Source: Ruminococcus sp. (GTDB lineage: Bacteria; Bacillota; Clostridia; Oscillospirales; Ruminococcaceae). From it: 64,000 bases of DNA. The position numbers and the translations under genes are program-made. Shown piece after piece: positions 1-8,742 of this stretch; the first letter of the stretch is position 1, and each line of letters opens with the position of its first letter. The notes beneath the pieces are model-generated. The model saw nothing but the letters and a program-made list of their open reading frames with translations, searched no databases and had not been told where the DNA came from. Where the stretch lies: contig JAFWTA010000033.1 of the NCBI GenBank assembly GCA_017519145.1, forward strand, positions 1 to 64,000, in the 5' to 3' direction.

Positions 1-999
1 ACACTTGGACAGGTCAATCATAACCACATTCAGAACTATCTCAACTACAAACTGGATAGTGGCTGCAAGGGCAGTACCGCAAAGCAGTATTATCTCGCAT
101 TGCATTCTGCATTTGCTTACGCTGTAAAAATGGAACTGATACCAAAGCACCCTATGGACAAGTTAGTAGTACCGAGAGCTGAAAGGCATGAAGCTACCTT
201 CTACAATGCTGATGAGCTGAATGAACTGTTTGAGGTTTTCAAAGGAGACAAACTGGAGCTTGTGGTGAACATCGCAGCGTATTATGGTCTGAGAAGATGT
301 GAGATACTTGGTCTGAGGTGGGATGCGATCGACTTCAAGAACAAGACCATCACCATTCAGCGTAAGATAGTAAGCGACTACGACGATAACGGTGAGATGA
401 AGATCTTTGTAGAAACAAGGCTAAAAACCAATTCCACCAGAAGAACACTTCCGCTGATCCCTCACATCGAGGAGATGCTTCTTGAAAAGAAGAAAATGGA
501 AGTCAAGTTCAAAAAGGCTTGCGGAAAGAGCTACAACAAGGAATTTGACGGATTTATCTGCCGTGACAACTATGGTAATATGCTATCGCCAGGGTATGTG
601 ACACAGCACTTCCATTACGTCATTACCCGAAACGGTTTGAAGCAACTGCGTTTCCATGATCTCCGCCATTCTTGTGCGAGCTTATTGCTTGCTCATGATG
701 TTCCGATGAAGGCTATTCAGGAGTGGCTCGGACATAGTAATTTTTCTATCACGGCGAATCTTTATAGTCATTTGGAATACAATGCAAAGGTCAACTCGGC
801 TGAAACGATCGCAAGGGTTCTCGGCGGTAAGTCAGAGGATAAATCCGAAGCTGAAAAGCCTGCCGAAAAGAAAAAGACCACGAGAAGAAAGTCAACGTCA
901 AAGGCAGCAAGTAAAACACCGCCCAAAAAGACTGGCGGTAGAAAAAAGAAAAGCGATAATCCCGAAGGCACGGGAGAATCGCAGATGTCAACATTATAG
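1..999 (+). CDS. Tyrosine recombinase/integrase, 5'-truncated by window edge
   Basis: The reading frame is open from base 1, so the start lies outside the window. An SAM-like core-binding part comes first. The catalytic domain follows, with the first Arg in 'YGLRRCEILGLRW', an HDLRH box, a GH motif ('WLGHSNFSI') and the nucleophile Tyr in 'ANLYSHL'. The C-terminus is a Lys/Ser/Thr-rich basic tail of about 60 residues, which is unusual and may bind DNA nonspecifically. The family integrates and excises ICEs and prophages. The gene is followed by short tandem repeats that look like integrase arm sites, so this is probably the end of a separate element lying to the left. Family confidence is high; its target and partner genes are not visible. 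Confidence 0.9.
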   Translation, partial: TLGQVNHNHIQNYLNYKLDSGCKGSTAKQYYLALHSAFAYAVKMELIPKHPMDKLVVPRAERHEATFYNADELNELFEVFKGDKLELVVNIAAYYGLRRCEILGLRWDAIDFKNKTITIQRKIVSDYDDNGEMKIFVETRLKTNSTRRTLPLIPHIEEMLLEKKKMEVKFKKACGKSYNKEFDGFICRDNYGNMLSPGYVTQHFHYVITRNGLKQLRFHDLRHSCASLLLAHDVPMKAIQEWLGHSNFSITANLYSHLEYNAKVNSAETIARVLGGKSEDKSEAEKPAEKKKTTRRKSTSKAASKTPPKKTGGRKKKSDNPEGTGESQMSTL

Positions 1000-1053
1000 A
1001 ATATAATCAACGAAAGTGGAATCAAGAAAAAGAAATCAAAAAACGTGTGATTT

Positions 1054-1108
1054 TGGTAGAAAAAATGGTAGAAAAAAAGTGGCATTCACGCTTATATTCT
1101 CTACCAAC
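1054..1108. repeat. Tandem TGGTAGAAAAAA repeats, candidate integrase arm sites
   Basis: TGGTAGAAAAAA occurs at 1054-1065 and again at 1066-1077. An inverted TTGGTAGA-like copy lies at about 1099-1108. Short direct repeats just after an integrase gene are typical of arm-type binding sites near an element end. The rest of 1000-1387 shows no convincing gene. Confidence 0.4.
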
Positions 1109-1387
1109 GCTCACTCGAAACGTAGTTAAATCGGGCAGAAACGGAAAAATTTGCAATCAAACTCATATAATAGAGTAGACAAATGCACGATTTTATGGTA
1201 TAATACAGCTGATATCTACAGTTCAGCCTACCAGATGTCCTTCCTGCACACGATACGCCGTTGTAAGGTCAAATACGACCACACTTCGCTCGGGTATAGC
1301 TATTCCCCGTATATGGTATCTTTTCGGCAGTTGCTCAATGGGCAGAGGCTATTCTTACAATTTCAATTCTTAATAGCTAATAAACCG

Positions 1388-3283
1388 CTAACTTGTTCTT
1401 AAGTCTATTACTTCCCACAAATCACTATTAAACACACCTTTACTCTTATTATATGTTTTTGACTGCATTGCTACACATAATAATTCTCTGGGTCTGCTCA
1501 TTCCAACATATGCAAGCTTTCGACTATAATCATACACTGGTGATGATCCACCATTACCAGCTCCGTACAAATGGAGTATTCTTGCTAAATCAGAACCCTT
1601 CTGATATTCCGTTTCAAGATAAAGGGTAGTGGTATGGGTCTGTCCTTTAACGGAGTGGACTGTATCAAATCTTATGTCCACACCATAACTTGAACATAGA
1701 TTATGTTCAGCCTCTGTATCTTGTGAAACAGTTTTTTCCATAAAAGATTCAGGTAATTTTTCGAATAGCTTATCATCATGTAGCAAAGTAGTGACTAACG
1801 CTCGTATAGTTTCATCAACTTTTTCTCTATTGATACAATCGAGTCTACTCAAATTTATTATGCATTCAGAATATGTTTCAAAATATTCATCTCTCAGTTT
1901 TTTATGTACAGCAGCGGGTGAATAGCTTTTATCTGTATTTTCATTCTTTATACCCAGATTGCGTAATATCTTACATATAATTCGCCTTATAAGCTGCTCA
2001 GCGCGATAGAGTTTTCCTTTTTTTAGCTCTTTGCAAATATCATCGATCAATAACCAATAACTCAAATCATCTTTAGCTTGTTTGGTACTGTCAAATCCGT
2101 TCCAATAGCTACCAACGGTCAGGCCCGACGAAGATTCCCTTCTAAATCCCACTGCATAATGCGTTTCATTTGCTTCATTCAAGCCTCTTCTGATTACTTG
2201 ATTGGCATATTCCTGTATTACGCAAGTTGGATTATCATCGTCGAATACAATTATCACAGGCTTATAACCACATGGACCTGAAGAAGTATCTATTCTTTTG
2301 CCATTTTTCCTTAGAGGAGAGAGAATATTGGCGATTTCTTGTGAATATCGGCACGAAGAAGCTATGGACATACAATTAGATTGCGGTATCCAATCAGAAG
2401 AACCATTCAAACCATTATATATCGCCTGATCAGAATCACCTATTCGAATTACACGACACTGTGAAGCGTCGAATATTTTCTCCAGAGCCAACCTTTGATT
2501 TGCGTCACAATCCTGATATTCATCAATAAATATGTATTTAAACCTTTTGCTGAAAAGGTCAGTATAATCTTTTGATAAAGCATCTATAGCTTCATTAGCA
2601 TAGACGTATGTATCACTATAAAGCAGCATTCCTTCATTAATAAGCAAATTCTGCTTGGCTTTCTTATATTGTTTATAAGAATCGCTTAAAGGCCCAGCAA
2701 GTTTGATGCCTTGATGATATATTCCGTCTTGTTTAAAAACTATATTCTGATAATACTTTTCTTCATTTGTATATTGAGAATTTCCGGCCTGAATTCTTTT
2801 TCTTATATAATAGCGTAAAGAATAATATGGAGAGTTCCTTGATTTATCCCGCCAAATCAATTTATAAAGGTAATGAGCGTACTCTTTGTCACTTACGAAT
2901 TGCAAGTTCGTTTTACATCGTCCTCTTATGTACTGCATCGTCACGTATTTATCCACAAAAGACTGGATCGTTCCTATGAAATTGGGATAAGAAAGAAGCT
3001 TATCTGCAACACTCGATAATTTGGCTTTAATTTCATCAACAGCAACATTGGTATGAGAAAGGACACATATTCCAGAACCGTTCTCTAGCGGCATTCTATC
3101 TGCAATCAATTTCAGTTTTGCTAATAGTACTGTAGTTTTTCCACTTCCCGGACAAGCAGCTACATCTGTAGAGCCCCAAAAGCGAATAACCTCTTTTGCG
3201 TCATCAGCAAAATGCTTACCAGGCTGAAGAAGAAGTTTCTCTATCGTTTCTATTTCCTCATCAGTTATTTCCCACTCTGCCAT
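1388..3283 (-). CDS. gajB: UvrD/PcrA-like helicase, Gabija GajB-like
   Basis: Superfamily 1 helicase of 631 residues. The Walker A motif 'CPGSGKTT' lies near residue 44, the DEYQD Walker B/motif II near 250, and a C-terminal motif VI-like 'YVGMSRPRELL' close to the end. The start at 3283 (MAEWE) is chosen because AGGAGG stands just upstream; the longer frame to 3337 would overlap the preceding gene. It lies 13 nt downstream of an OLD-family nuclease gene. A class 2 OLD nuclease next to a UvrD-type helicase is the hallmark of the Gabija anti-phage system, in which GajB works with the GajA nuclease. The protein is longer than the commonly described GajB (about 500 residues), so a divergent subtype is likely. 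No catalytic damage is seen. Confidence 0.83.
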   Translation of the reverse strand: MAEWEITDEEIETIEKLLLQPGKHFADDAKEVIRFWGSTDVAACPGSGKTTVLLAKLKLIADRMPLENGSGICVLSHTNVAVDEIKAKLSSVADKLLSYPNFIGTIQSFVDKYVTMQYIRGRCKTNLQFVSDKEYAHYLYKLIWRDKSRNSPYYSLRYYIRKRIQAGNSQYTNEEKYYQNIVFKQDGIYHQGIKLAGPLSDSYKQYKKAKQNLLINEGMLLYSDTYVYANEAIDALSKDYTDLFSKRFKYIFIDEYQDCDANQRLALEKIFDASQCRVIRIGDSDQAIYNGLNGSSDWIPQSNCMSIASSCRYSQEIANILSPLRKNGKRIDTSSGPCGYKPVIIVFDDDNPTCVIQEYANQVIRRGLNEANETHYAVGFRRESSSGLTVGSYWNGFDSTKQAKDDLSYWLLIDDICKELKKGKLYRAEQLIRRIICKILRNLGIKNENTDKSYSPAAVHKKLRDEYFETYSECIINLSRLDCINREKVDETIRALVTTLLHDDKLFEKLPESFMEKTVSQDTEAEHNLCSSYGVDIRFDTVHSVKGQTHTTTLYLETEYQKGSDLARILHLYGAGNGGSSPVYDYSRKLAYVGMSRPRELLCVAMQSKTYNKSKGVFNSDLWEVIDLRTS

Positions 3284-3296
3284 AAGTACCTCCTTT

Positions 3297-5219
3297 CTAT
3301 ACAGTCTCACCTGCAGCATACTTAATGGCATTTGCAATATACCCTATATATGGATCTTTTTCGATTTTTGCCTTTAGCTTTGCCTTTTTCTCTTCATCTA
3401 GTTTATAGCCATACAGATCAAGATCAAACATTTTATCTTGCTTAATTCCGTCTGGTACTTTTGATATCTTCCATCGAAGAATAGAAGCAAGGCACTGAGC
3501 CACAATAGCCTTAAGTCCACTCTTACCGTCTCTATTTAGCATCAAATCATATATGTTATATGCTTTGTTCCAAAGCGGCAGATCCTTCCATTGTTCTAAT
3601 TCTGAAGATACATCTTTATCGGCATCAACAATCTTCTGTTCTGTAAGGGAAATCGATTCTTTGGCGTTAAGAATCTTTTTTCCATAATGAACTGCTTTAT
3701 GGAAGTCTTCAGAAAGGCAACTCATTGCTATACAGTATTCTAACGTCCAGCGTGGCGAAGTAAATCCCCGAACAGAACCTATTGAATATTTCTTGTTTTT
3801 TTCACATTCTGCCGCCTTTGATTCATCACTTTTTTCGTTTAATGTCTTAATTTTGGTATCTTTATCTTCATCATAAGGTCGCACATCACAATCAGTGACG
3901 ACAGATACCGGAATCCCTATCGTACTCCCATCAGCTCTTACCATAATTTGACTATATCGAAGAAAAGCAGTACTTCCAACATTAACAATTGATATACCAT
4001 ATTTCTCCAATGGGAATCCAAGAATGTCAGCAATTACTGGAACAAGAATATTCTCTGCATCGCCTTCAACCATGATTATACCCTTTGCAAAGAAAAGATT
4101 CGCTTTAGTCGCATCAAGAAATCTCTGAAGAAATAGATAATCACCTTTCTGCAATCCAGTCTTTCCTTCAGCAAGGTCATAGCCAACTCCACTCTTCATT
4201 AGAATAAGGTTCTTTAAATTGATTTTTGATGCGAGTATCGGACTGTGCGTTGATACAATAATCTGTGCATTTTTCTCATTGTACTCATTCTGAAGATAAC
4301 TGATTAAGCGAAGCTGTGCCTGTGGATGAAGATGTGCTTCCAGTTCCTCAATCAAAGCAAGTTTCATACAATAATCAGTATCATCCTTGAGAAGAAGCAG
4401 TTCTGCGGCAATAAAAAGAAGATTTAGTTCACCAAGTCCGGGATTGACCTCAGGAGCATTCAATGAGAGTGATTCTAGAATAGCCTTAAGCTGAATATCA
4501 GAAGTTTTTAAATCAGCATCACTTGGCTGCCCTTTGTCATGAAAAGAAGTTAAATTGGAGCGGATAGTCTGAAGAACCTGTTTTCCTGTATCGTCTTCTA
4601 AAAAATACTTTTCAATGTCATCATTTGCATCACGAAATATCTGAAGCAACTGATGATCTTCTTTTCTAAAGAACACAGGGTGATTCAAGAGTATCTGCGA
4701 TATTCTTGAATTACGTCCAGAACTCATCTCTCGTTCGGCATCACGTAGCGGCTTTAGATAGACAGCTTTCAGAAGTTCTCTTGCCTTCCCCTCAATCATT
4801 ATTCCATCATCTGCATCACCCGCACGAAGTTCTTGAAAAATCCTATGCCCCTCTTTCTTTGCACGATAGTGAAGTTTTAACGAATATTCAACTTTGCCAG
4901 CATTATTAGTGAATGTCAAATACTCAATAAAGTTCTTTGCTTCATTCTGACTAAACTCAGTTATAATACAGTCAATCTTAAACTCATCTGTATAATTTCC
5001 ATCAGTGAATTTATAAAAATCCTCTTCAACAGGCCTAATATACTCATTACTCTGAGTCAGTAGCACAAGCTTTAAAGCGTCAATGACCGCAGTTTTTCCG
5101 GAATCATTCTCACCAATTAAGGCGTTAAGCCCTTTGTGAAATGTAACATGGAGTCCTGGCTTACCATTTTCTGATTTAAACCTACGAAAATTATACAAAT
5201 CCAGTTCTGATACTATCAT
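3297..5219 (-). CDS. gajA: OLD-family ATP-dependent nuclease, Gabija GajA-like
   Basis: Protein of 640 residues. The N-terminal ABC-type ATPase has Walker A 'GENDSGKT' near residue 36, Walker B 'LALIEELEAHLHP' and a switch 'IIVSTHSPIL'. The C-terminal TOPRIM domain has its acidic 'MVEGDAEN' near residue 380 and 'VVTDCDV' near 440. This is the OLD arrangement, and with the UvrD-like gene directly downstream it is class 2 OLD, i.e. Gabija GajA, a nucleotide-sensing DNA-nicking endonuclease in characterised members. A GGAGGAG-type ribosome site precedes the ATG. It sits 19 nt after an upstream TOPRIM gene, so all four defence genes probably form one operon. Confidence 0.87.
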   Translation of the reverse strand: MIVSELDLYNFRRFKSENGKPGLHVTFHKGLNALIGENDSGKTAVIDALKLVLLTQSNEYIRPVEEDFYKFTDGNYTDEFKIDCIITEFSQNEAKNFIEYLTFTNNAGKVEYSLKLHYRAKKEGHRIFQELRAGDADDGIMIEGKARELLKAVYLKPLRDAEREMSSGRNSRISQILLNHPVFFRKEDHQLLQIFRDANDDIEKYFLEDDTGKQVLQTIRSNLTSFHDKGQPSDADLKTSDIQLKAILESLSLNAPEVNPGLGELNLLFIAAELLLLKDDTDYCMKLALIEELEAHLHPQAQLRLISYLQNEYNEKNAQIIVSTHSPILASKINLKNLILMKSGVGYDLAEGKTGLQKGDYLFLQRFLDATKANLFFAKGIIMVEGDAENILVPVIADILGFPLEKYGISIVNVGSTAFLRYSQIMVRADGSTIGIPVSVVTDCDVRPYDEDKDTKIKTLNEKSDESKAAECEKNKKYSIGSVRGFTSPRWTLEYCIAMSCLSEDFHKAVHYGKKILNAKESISLTEQKIVDADKDVSSELEQWKDLPLWNKAYNIYDLMLNRDGKSGLKAIVAQCLASILRWKISKVPDGIKQDKMFDLDLYGYKLDEEKKAKLKAKIEKDPYIGYIANAIKYAAGETV

Positions 5220-5238
5220 ATATTCTCCTCCTTGTCTA

Positions 5239-6006
5239 TTAAGGGATTAATTCTATCAATCCGAGATCCATTAATGCAACGATCAATAGGCTCATGCACT
5301 GATAAAGACCGCTTTTTTCTCTATGACTTTCCTCGTAATGATATACATCCAGATTACATTCAGAGAAATCATCAAGGTCGTAAGTGCAGTCATTTATTAG
5401 CCCCAGAGCGGTCAGCATTTCAACTGTAGCATGTTTCAAGGCATTTTCGTCTAATCTCTGATTATTGATATTATGTTCTCCAAGAAACGTTTTCAGTCTT
5501 TGGCCGGTATCGAATTCCATGCCAATCACATTATCATGATAGCAGGATAAGGTGAAACTCTCTATGGAAGGATAACTTAATAACAGCAGTCCCTGTCTTC
5601 CATAATCTGGATTATCTCTTGAATTTCCAAGCTTTGATAAAAGATTCTCCAAAAAAGCATTATCTGTATTGGAACGATCATCACGATCATAGATATAGAA
5701 AATAGCAGCATTGTCAATATCGAAATCATACTCTTCGATCAATTCCTTGAATAGGTTATTCAGGTAGCCATCATCCTTCTCGATGAAACGAATATTGCTC
5801 TGCTGAGCATTGATAACAAATATCTTAGAATCCGGATTGACTTTTGAATTGTACTGTTTATAACCTTTTTCACGCAGTTTAGTTTCAAGCTGATAATCTA
5901 GTATGCTCGTGAACAGCTTGGTCATAATATACGGCTCAGTTCGTGATCCTTCAACGATAAAAAGAACTTTACCGATATTCTTGTCTTTGTGAAGCTCAAT
6001 TCTCAT
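5239..6006 (-). CDS. RloB/AbiLii-like TOPRIM protein, defence effector candidate
   Basis: Protein of 255 residues. 'LFIVEGSRTEPY' near residue 16 gives the TOPRIM glutamate and 'FYIYDRDDRSN' near residue 110 gives the DxD acidic pair. The family matches RloB/AbiLii-type proteins, partners of AAA ATPases in abortive infection (AbiL) and related to the TOPRIM subunit of PARIS. The start at 6006 (MRIELHK) overlaps the upstream ATPase stop by 11 nt, which suggests translational coupling; an alternative GTG start at 6033 adds nine residues. The presumed role is a nuclease held in check by, or activated through, the ATPase. Which named system it belongs to cannot be settled by eye. Confidence 0.75.
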   Translation of the reverse strand: MRIELHKDKNIGKVLFIVEGSRTEPYIMTKLFTSILDYQLETKLREKGYKQYNSKVNPDSKIFVINAQQSNIRFIEKDDGYLNNLFKELIEEYDFDIDNAAIFYIYDRDDRSNTDNAFLENLLSKLGNSRDNPDYGRQGLLLLSYPSIESFTLSCYHDNVIGMEFDTGQRLKTFLGEHNINNQRLDENALKHATVEMLTALGLINDCTYDLDDFSECNLDVYHYEESHREKSGLYQCMSLLIVALMDLGLIELIP

Positions 6007-7123
6007 ATCTTGGAAGTCCACCGAACACACCACCTAAATACATCTTTTCCATATTCTGCGCTTCTCTGGGTTTTTCATCAGAAAAACGTTTGATTCGGCT
6101 TCCTTCTTCACCGAATTCAACTGTATATAACTGATCAGGACGAAGAATGCTGCTTGACAACAGATTTGTGGAATGCGTTACAAACAGCATCTGAGCATTC
6201 GTTGAATACTTCATGAAATAGCGAATCAGGAGTTTTTCAAGGTCGTTATGGAAACCACTGGAAAACTCGTCAAGAATCAGCAGCCCCCCCTTGTGTGTAC
6301 AATGAAAGAACGCAGGCAAAAGGTTAAGCAGGTTCTGTGTTCCCGTCGATTCCATTTCCAAGAGAATTGGTTCATTGATTCCGTTACGCTTCATAAAGAT
6401 GTGCTTATCTTCTCCGAAGAAGGCAGCTACTTTACCTGTTGAAGTCATCCCATATTCAACACGCTGACCGAAGTTGTATTCCTCAAAGAATTGATTGATC
6501 TCATCTGTGCCTTTTTCTTCCAGATATTTCCTCAGTTCAATTCCGGATGCCTGGTATACACTTGCTCTCCTTGTATAAAGGTCCAGATAGATAGAGGCTG
6601 ACAGGAAAGAAAACCACTCCTGCAACACCTGATGCCCTCTGAAGCGTGTATTAAAGTATATCTCACGCAGGAACAGGGTATTAAGCTGAATGTCCGTATA
6701 CTCTTTTTGATCGGTCAGTGACACCTTGGCATAGCTGTTTTCTCTTTCAAGAACTGTTTCTCCATCAACTTTAAGAAGCTCATGAATCGCTGAGCCGTCA
6801 TTATGATACTTGATAGAATAGTCTATTTCAGAGCCTTTGATATCAAACACAAAACGCATGGAAACAGCCGGATTCATACTGAAGAGGCAGTGATACATCT
6901 CAAATGGAATCTCCGCTTTTCCAAAAAGCATATCCAGTAGAAGCTTTACCGGCAGAAGCGCACCGGATTTTCCTGATGCATTTGCTCCGACAAACAGAAC
7001 GCCTTTCAATAGACCTCGCGCGGTATTGGTCACCTCCAACACCTTATAATTCGTTTTCTCCAGAGAAAAGGTGGTCTTATTCTTAAAAGAACGGAAATTC
7101 TCCACTTCATAATATTTCAACAT
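5996..7123 (-). CDS. RloA/AbiLi-like AAA ATPase (AAA15/21 type), defence sensor candidate
   Basis: Protein of 375 residues starting with 'YYEVENFRSFKN', typical of ABC/SMC-like AAA15 or AAA21 ATPases. Walker A 'GANASGKS' lies near residue 46, Walker B 'LLILDEFSSGFH' near 285 and an H-switch 'LFVTHSTNLL' near 315. It is the first gene of the minus-strand defence operon, with an AGGAGG-like ribosome site and a good promoter upstream. It overlaps the following TOPRIM gene. ATPase plus TOPRIM pairs of this kind occur in AbiL, RloAB and PARIS systems, where the ATPase senses phage factors. Assignment to the broad class is firm; the exact system is inferred. Confidence 0.77.
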   Translation of the reverse strand: MLKYYEVENFRSFKNKTTFSLEKTNYKVLEVTNTARGLLKGVLFVGANASGKSGALLPVKLLLDMLFGKAEIPFEMYHCLFSMNPAVSMRFVFDIKGSEIDYSIKYHNDGSAIHELLKVDGETVLERENSYAKVSLTDQKEYTDIQLNTLFLREIYFNTRFRGHQVLQEWFSFLSASIYLDLYTRRASVYQASGIELRKYLEEKGTDEINQFFEEYNFGQRVEYGMTSTGKVAAFFGEDKHIFMKRNGINEPILLEMESTGTQNLLNLLPAFFHCTHKGGLLILDEFSSGFHNDLEKLLIRYFMKYSTNAQMLFVTHSTNLLSSSILRPDQLYTVEFGEEGSRIKRFSDEKPREAQNMEKMYLGGVFGGLPRYEN

Positions 7124-7155
7124 AGCTAGCCCTCCTATCGCTATCGTATATTCGT

Positions 7156-7184
7156 ATTATACCACACTTTCTCGGAGATTGCAA
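7156..7184 (-). promoter_or_regulatory. Sigma-A promoter of the defence operon
   Basis: On the minus strand TTGCAA (7179-7184) and TATAAT (7156-7161) are separated by 17 nt, about 35 nt before the ATPase start at 7123. No other promoter is seen before the next three genes. Confidence 0.75.
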
Positions 7185-7249
7185 CTATTTTACGGCGGAA
7201 ATATATAGAAGCGTAAAAAAATTACATCACATACCTTTTGTTCCCGGCT

Positions 7250-7594
7250 TTATACCGCATTATCGGCATATTCTATCGATATATCATCCAATTCAATAAG
7301 CACTTTTTTGAGCATAACAGAACAGCATTTTCTTCTGTCAGTTCTTTGCACATTTTTTTTTGAAATGGCAGCAATCAACTCGTTTTCCTTAATATTCCTG
7401 CATTTACAGCCATTTCCTTTCCGTCCCTCGTGGCGTCCTCTGCAGGTCCATACCTTATGCTTGATACCTTTCGGTCCGTTCAGCGTTCGTCTTGTCATCG
7501 GTTCACCGCACTCGCCGCAGAACAGCTTTCCGTACAGGAAGTGTGGTCTGCCGCCGATTCTTCCGACCGCTGCCTTCACCGCTTTCTTTTGACG
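7250..7594 (-). pseudogene. Serine recombinase zinc-ribbon remnant
   Basis: The minus-strand frame reads 'LFCGECGEPMTRRTLNGPKG', then a Cys-rich stretch with 'TCRGRHEGRKGNGCKCRNI'. This is the recombinase zinc beta-ribbon found in the C-terminal half of large serine recombinases. The catalytic resolvase domain and the main recombinase domain are absent. Beyond about 7594 the frame reads antisense through a thymidine kinase remnant, so only the zinc-ribbon part is real. It is a relic of an earlier mobile element at this site. Confidence 0.6.
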
Positions 7595-7597
7595 TAT

Positions 7598-7810
7598 GAT
7601 CTGTTCCCCGGCACACAGCGGCTTATGGAGCTTGCAGACGATATTGAGCAGATACGAACGATCTGCTGGTGCGGCAAGCGGGCGCATTTCAATGCAAGGC
7701 TGCTGAACGGTGAGATGGTCACAGAGGGAGAACAAGTACAGCTCGGCGGCAACGAGAGCTATATCTCGCTTTGCAGGAGGCATTATAAGCAGAGAAAGAT
7801 CGAGGGCTGA
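7598..7810 (+). pseudogene. tdk: Thymidine kinase C-terminal remnant
   Basis: The frame reads 'DLFPGTQRLMELADDIEQI', then 'TICWCGKRAHFNARLLNG', 'VTEGEQVQLGGNESYISLC' and 'RRHY'. This is the C-terminal zinc-binding lasso region of type II thymidine kinase. The P-loop half is missing; sequence before about 7598 belongs to the recombinase remnant on the other strand. The gene was therefore cut by a recombination event at about 7595. It cannot make an active kinase. Confidence 0.72.
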
Positions 7811-7824
7811 AAGGTCGTGATTAT

Positions 7825-8455
7825 ATGTGTACTCGCTTTTATGTGGAGCCTGCATATTACGCTCCAATTATCACCAGAGCACAGAAACTGAAGTTAGCAG
7901 ATGATATGATGAGGCATCTCGGCAAGCCGCTGACCATGTCCGGTGAGATGCGACCGACCGATGTAACCGCCGTTCTTGCTCCGAAAAGAAGGCAGGGTTG
8001 CAGTTTTTCCAATGATATGGGGCTTCAGCCACGAAGCAACTGATGCACCGATAGTCAACTGCCGCCTTGAAACAGCAAGTCAGAAGGAAATGTGGAAGGA
8101 CTCATGGTTCAAGCGGCGGCGCGTGATTCCCTGTAGCTGATATTTTGAGTGGGAACACTTTAGAAGCCCGGATGGGAAACGTTCTAAGGTCGGCGATAAG
8201 TATCTGATACAGCCGAAAGACAGAGATACGACTATGCTGGCGGGATTATATCGGTTTGAGGAGCGTAATGGGCTGCAGGTTCCTGTTTTCTCGGTTCTCA
8301 CACGGGATGCTATTGGTGAACTGAGAGGGATTCATAATAGGATGCCGCTGATACTGTGGCGAGAGGATGTTGAAAGCTGGATAAAGCCAGACGGAAATCC
8401 GCAGGAGGTTAGCCGGAGAGCTTTGACGGAGATGTGTTTTGAGAAAGTAGTATAA
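7825..8455 (+). pseudogene. SRAP (HMCES/YedK) peptidase, frameshifted and interrupted
   Basis: It starts 'MCTRFYVEP' with the Cys2 that crosslinks abasic sites in SRAP proteins. Homology continues in one frame to about 7998, then shifts by one base: the second frame resumes as 'AVFPMIWGFSHEATDAPIVN' from 8000. A TGA stop at 8138-8140 replaces the Trp of the usual 'SWYFEWEH' motif. The rest ('LAGLYRFEERNGLQVPVFSV', 'IHNRMPLIL') is well preserved to the TAA at 8453. The family protects abasic sites in single-stranded DNA. Two separate lesions make it a recent pseudogene, since the remainder is hardly decayed. Confidence 0.82.
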
Positions 8456-8460
8456 TGAAA

Positions 8461-8500
8461 AAGGCTCTGAGAGATTAACGCAAAGGCGTTCTCACAGAGC
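8461..8500 (+). terminator. Rho-independent terminator after the SRAP pseudogene
   Basis: AAGGCTCTG (8461-8469) pairs with CAGAGCCTT (8485-8493), extended by GAG/CTC, and is followed by a T-rich run. Confidence 0.8.
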
Positions 8501-8614
8501 CTTTCTTATTTATAATCATATATGTCACAAAATTGCGACTAATAAAGTATTCTTTAGATATTCTTTTACCGTGTGATTTGAATATAATTCAGTGCAGATA
8601 TCTGTGTCAAGCTA

Positions 8615-8643
8615 TTGACAAAAGCGAGTGCAGGTGCTATAAT
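8615..8643 (+). promoter_or_regulatory. Sigma-A promoter of the WYL cassette
   Basis: TTGACA (8615-8620), a 17-nt spacer and TATAAT (8638-8643) form a consensus promoter 100 nt before the chosen WYL start. The position excludes the longer frame start at 8533. Confidence 0.85.
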
Positions 8644-8742
8644 GATGAAAAGAAACTACATGTAGTTCGTTCGGTGTGCTCCTCGATTATATTAGTCATA
8701 TTTTGTGCACACCTTATACCATATCCAAAGAAAGGCGAAGAA

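Noticed and set aside
1151..1402. 83-codon plus-strand ORF between integrase and helicase
   Set aside because: No ribosome site and no recognisable domain; it overlaps the helicase end on the other strand.
7430..7600. Plus-strand frame before the thymidine kinase remnant as an N-terminal gene part
   Set aside because: It is antisense to the zinc-ribbon recombinase remnant and shows no P-loop or kinase motif; only the part after about 7598 matches thymidine kinase.
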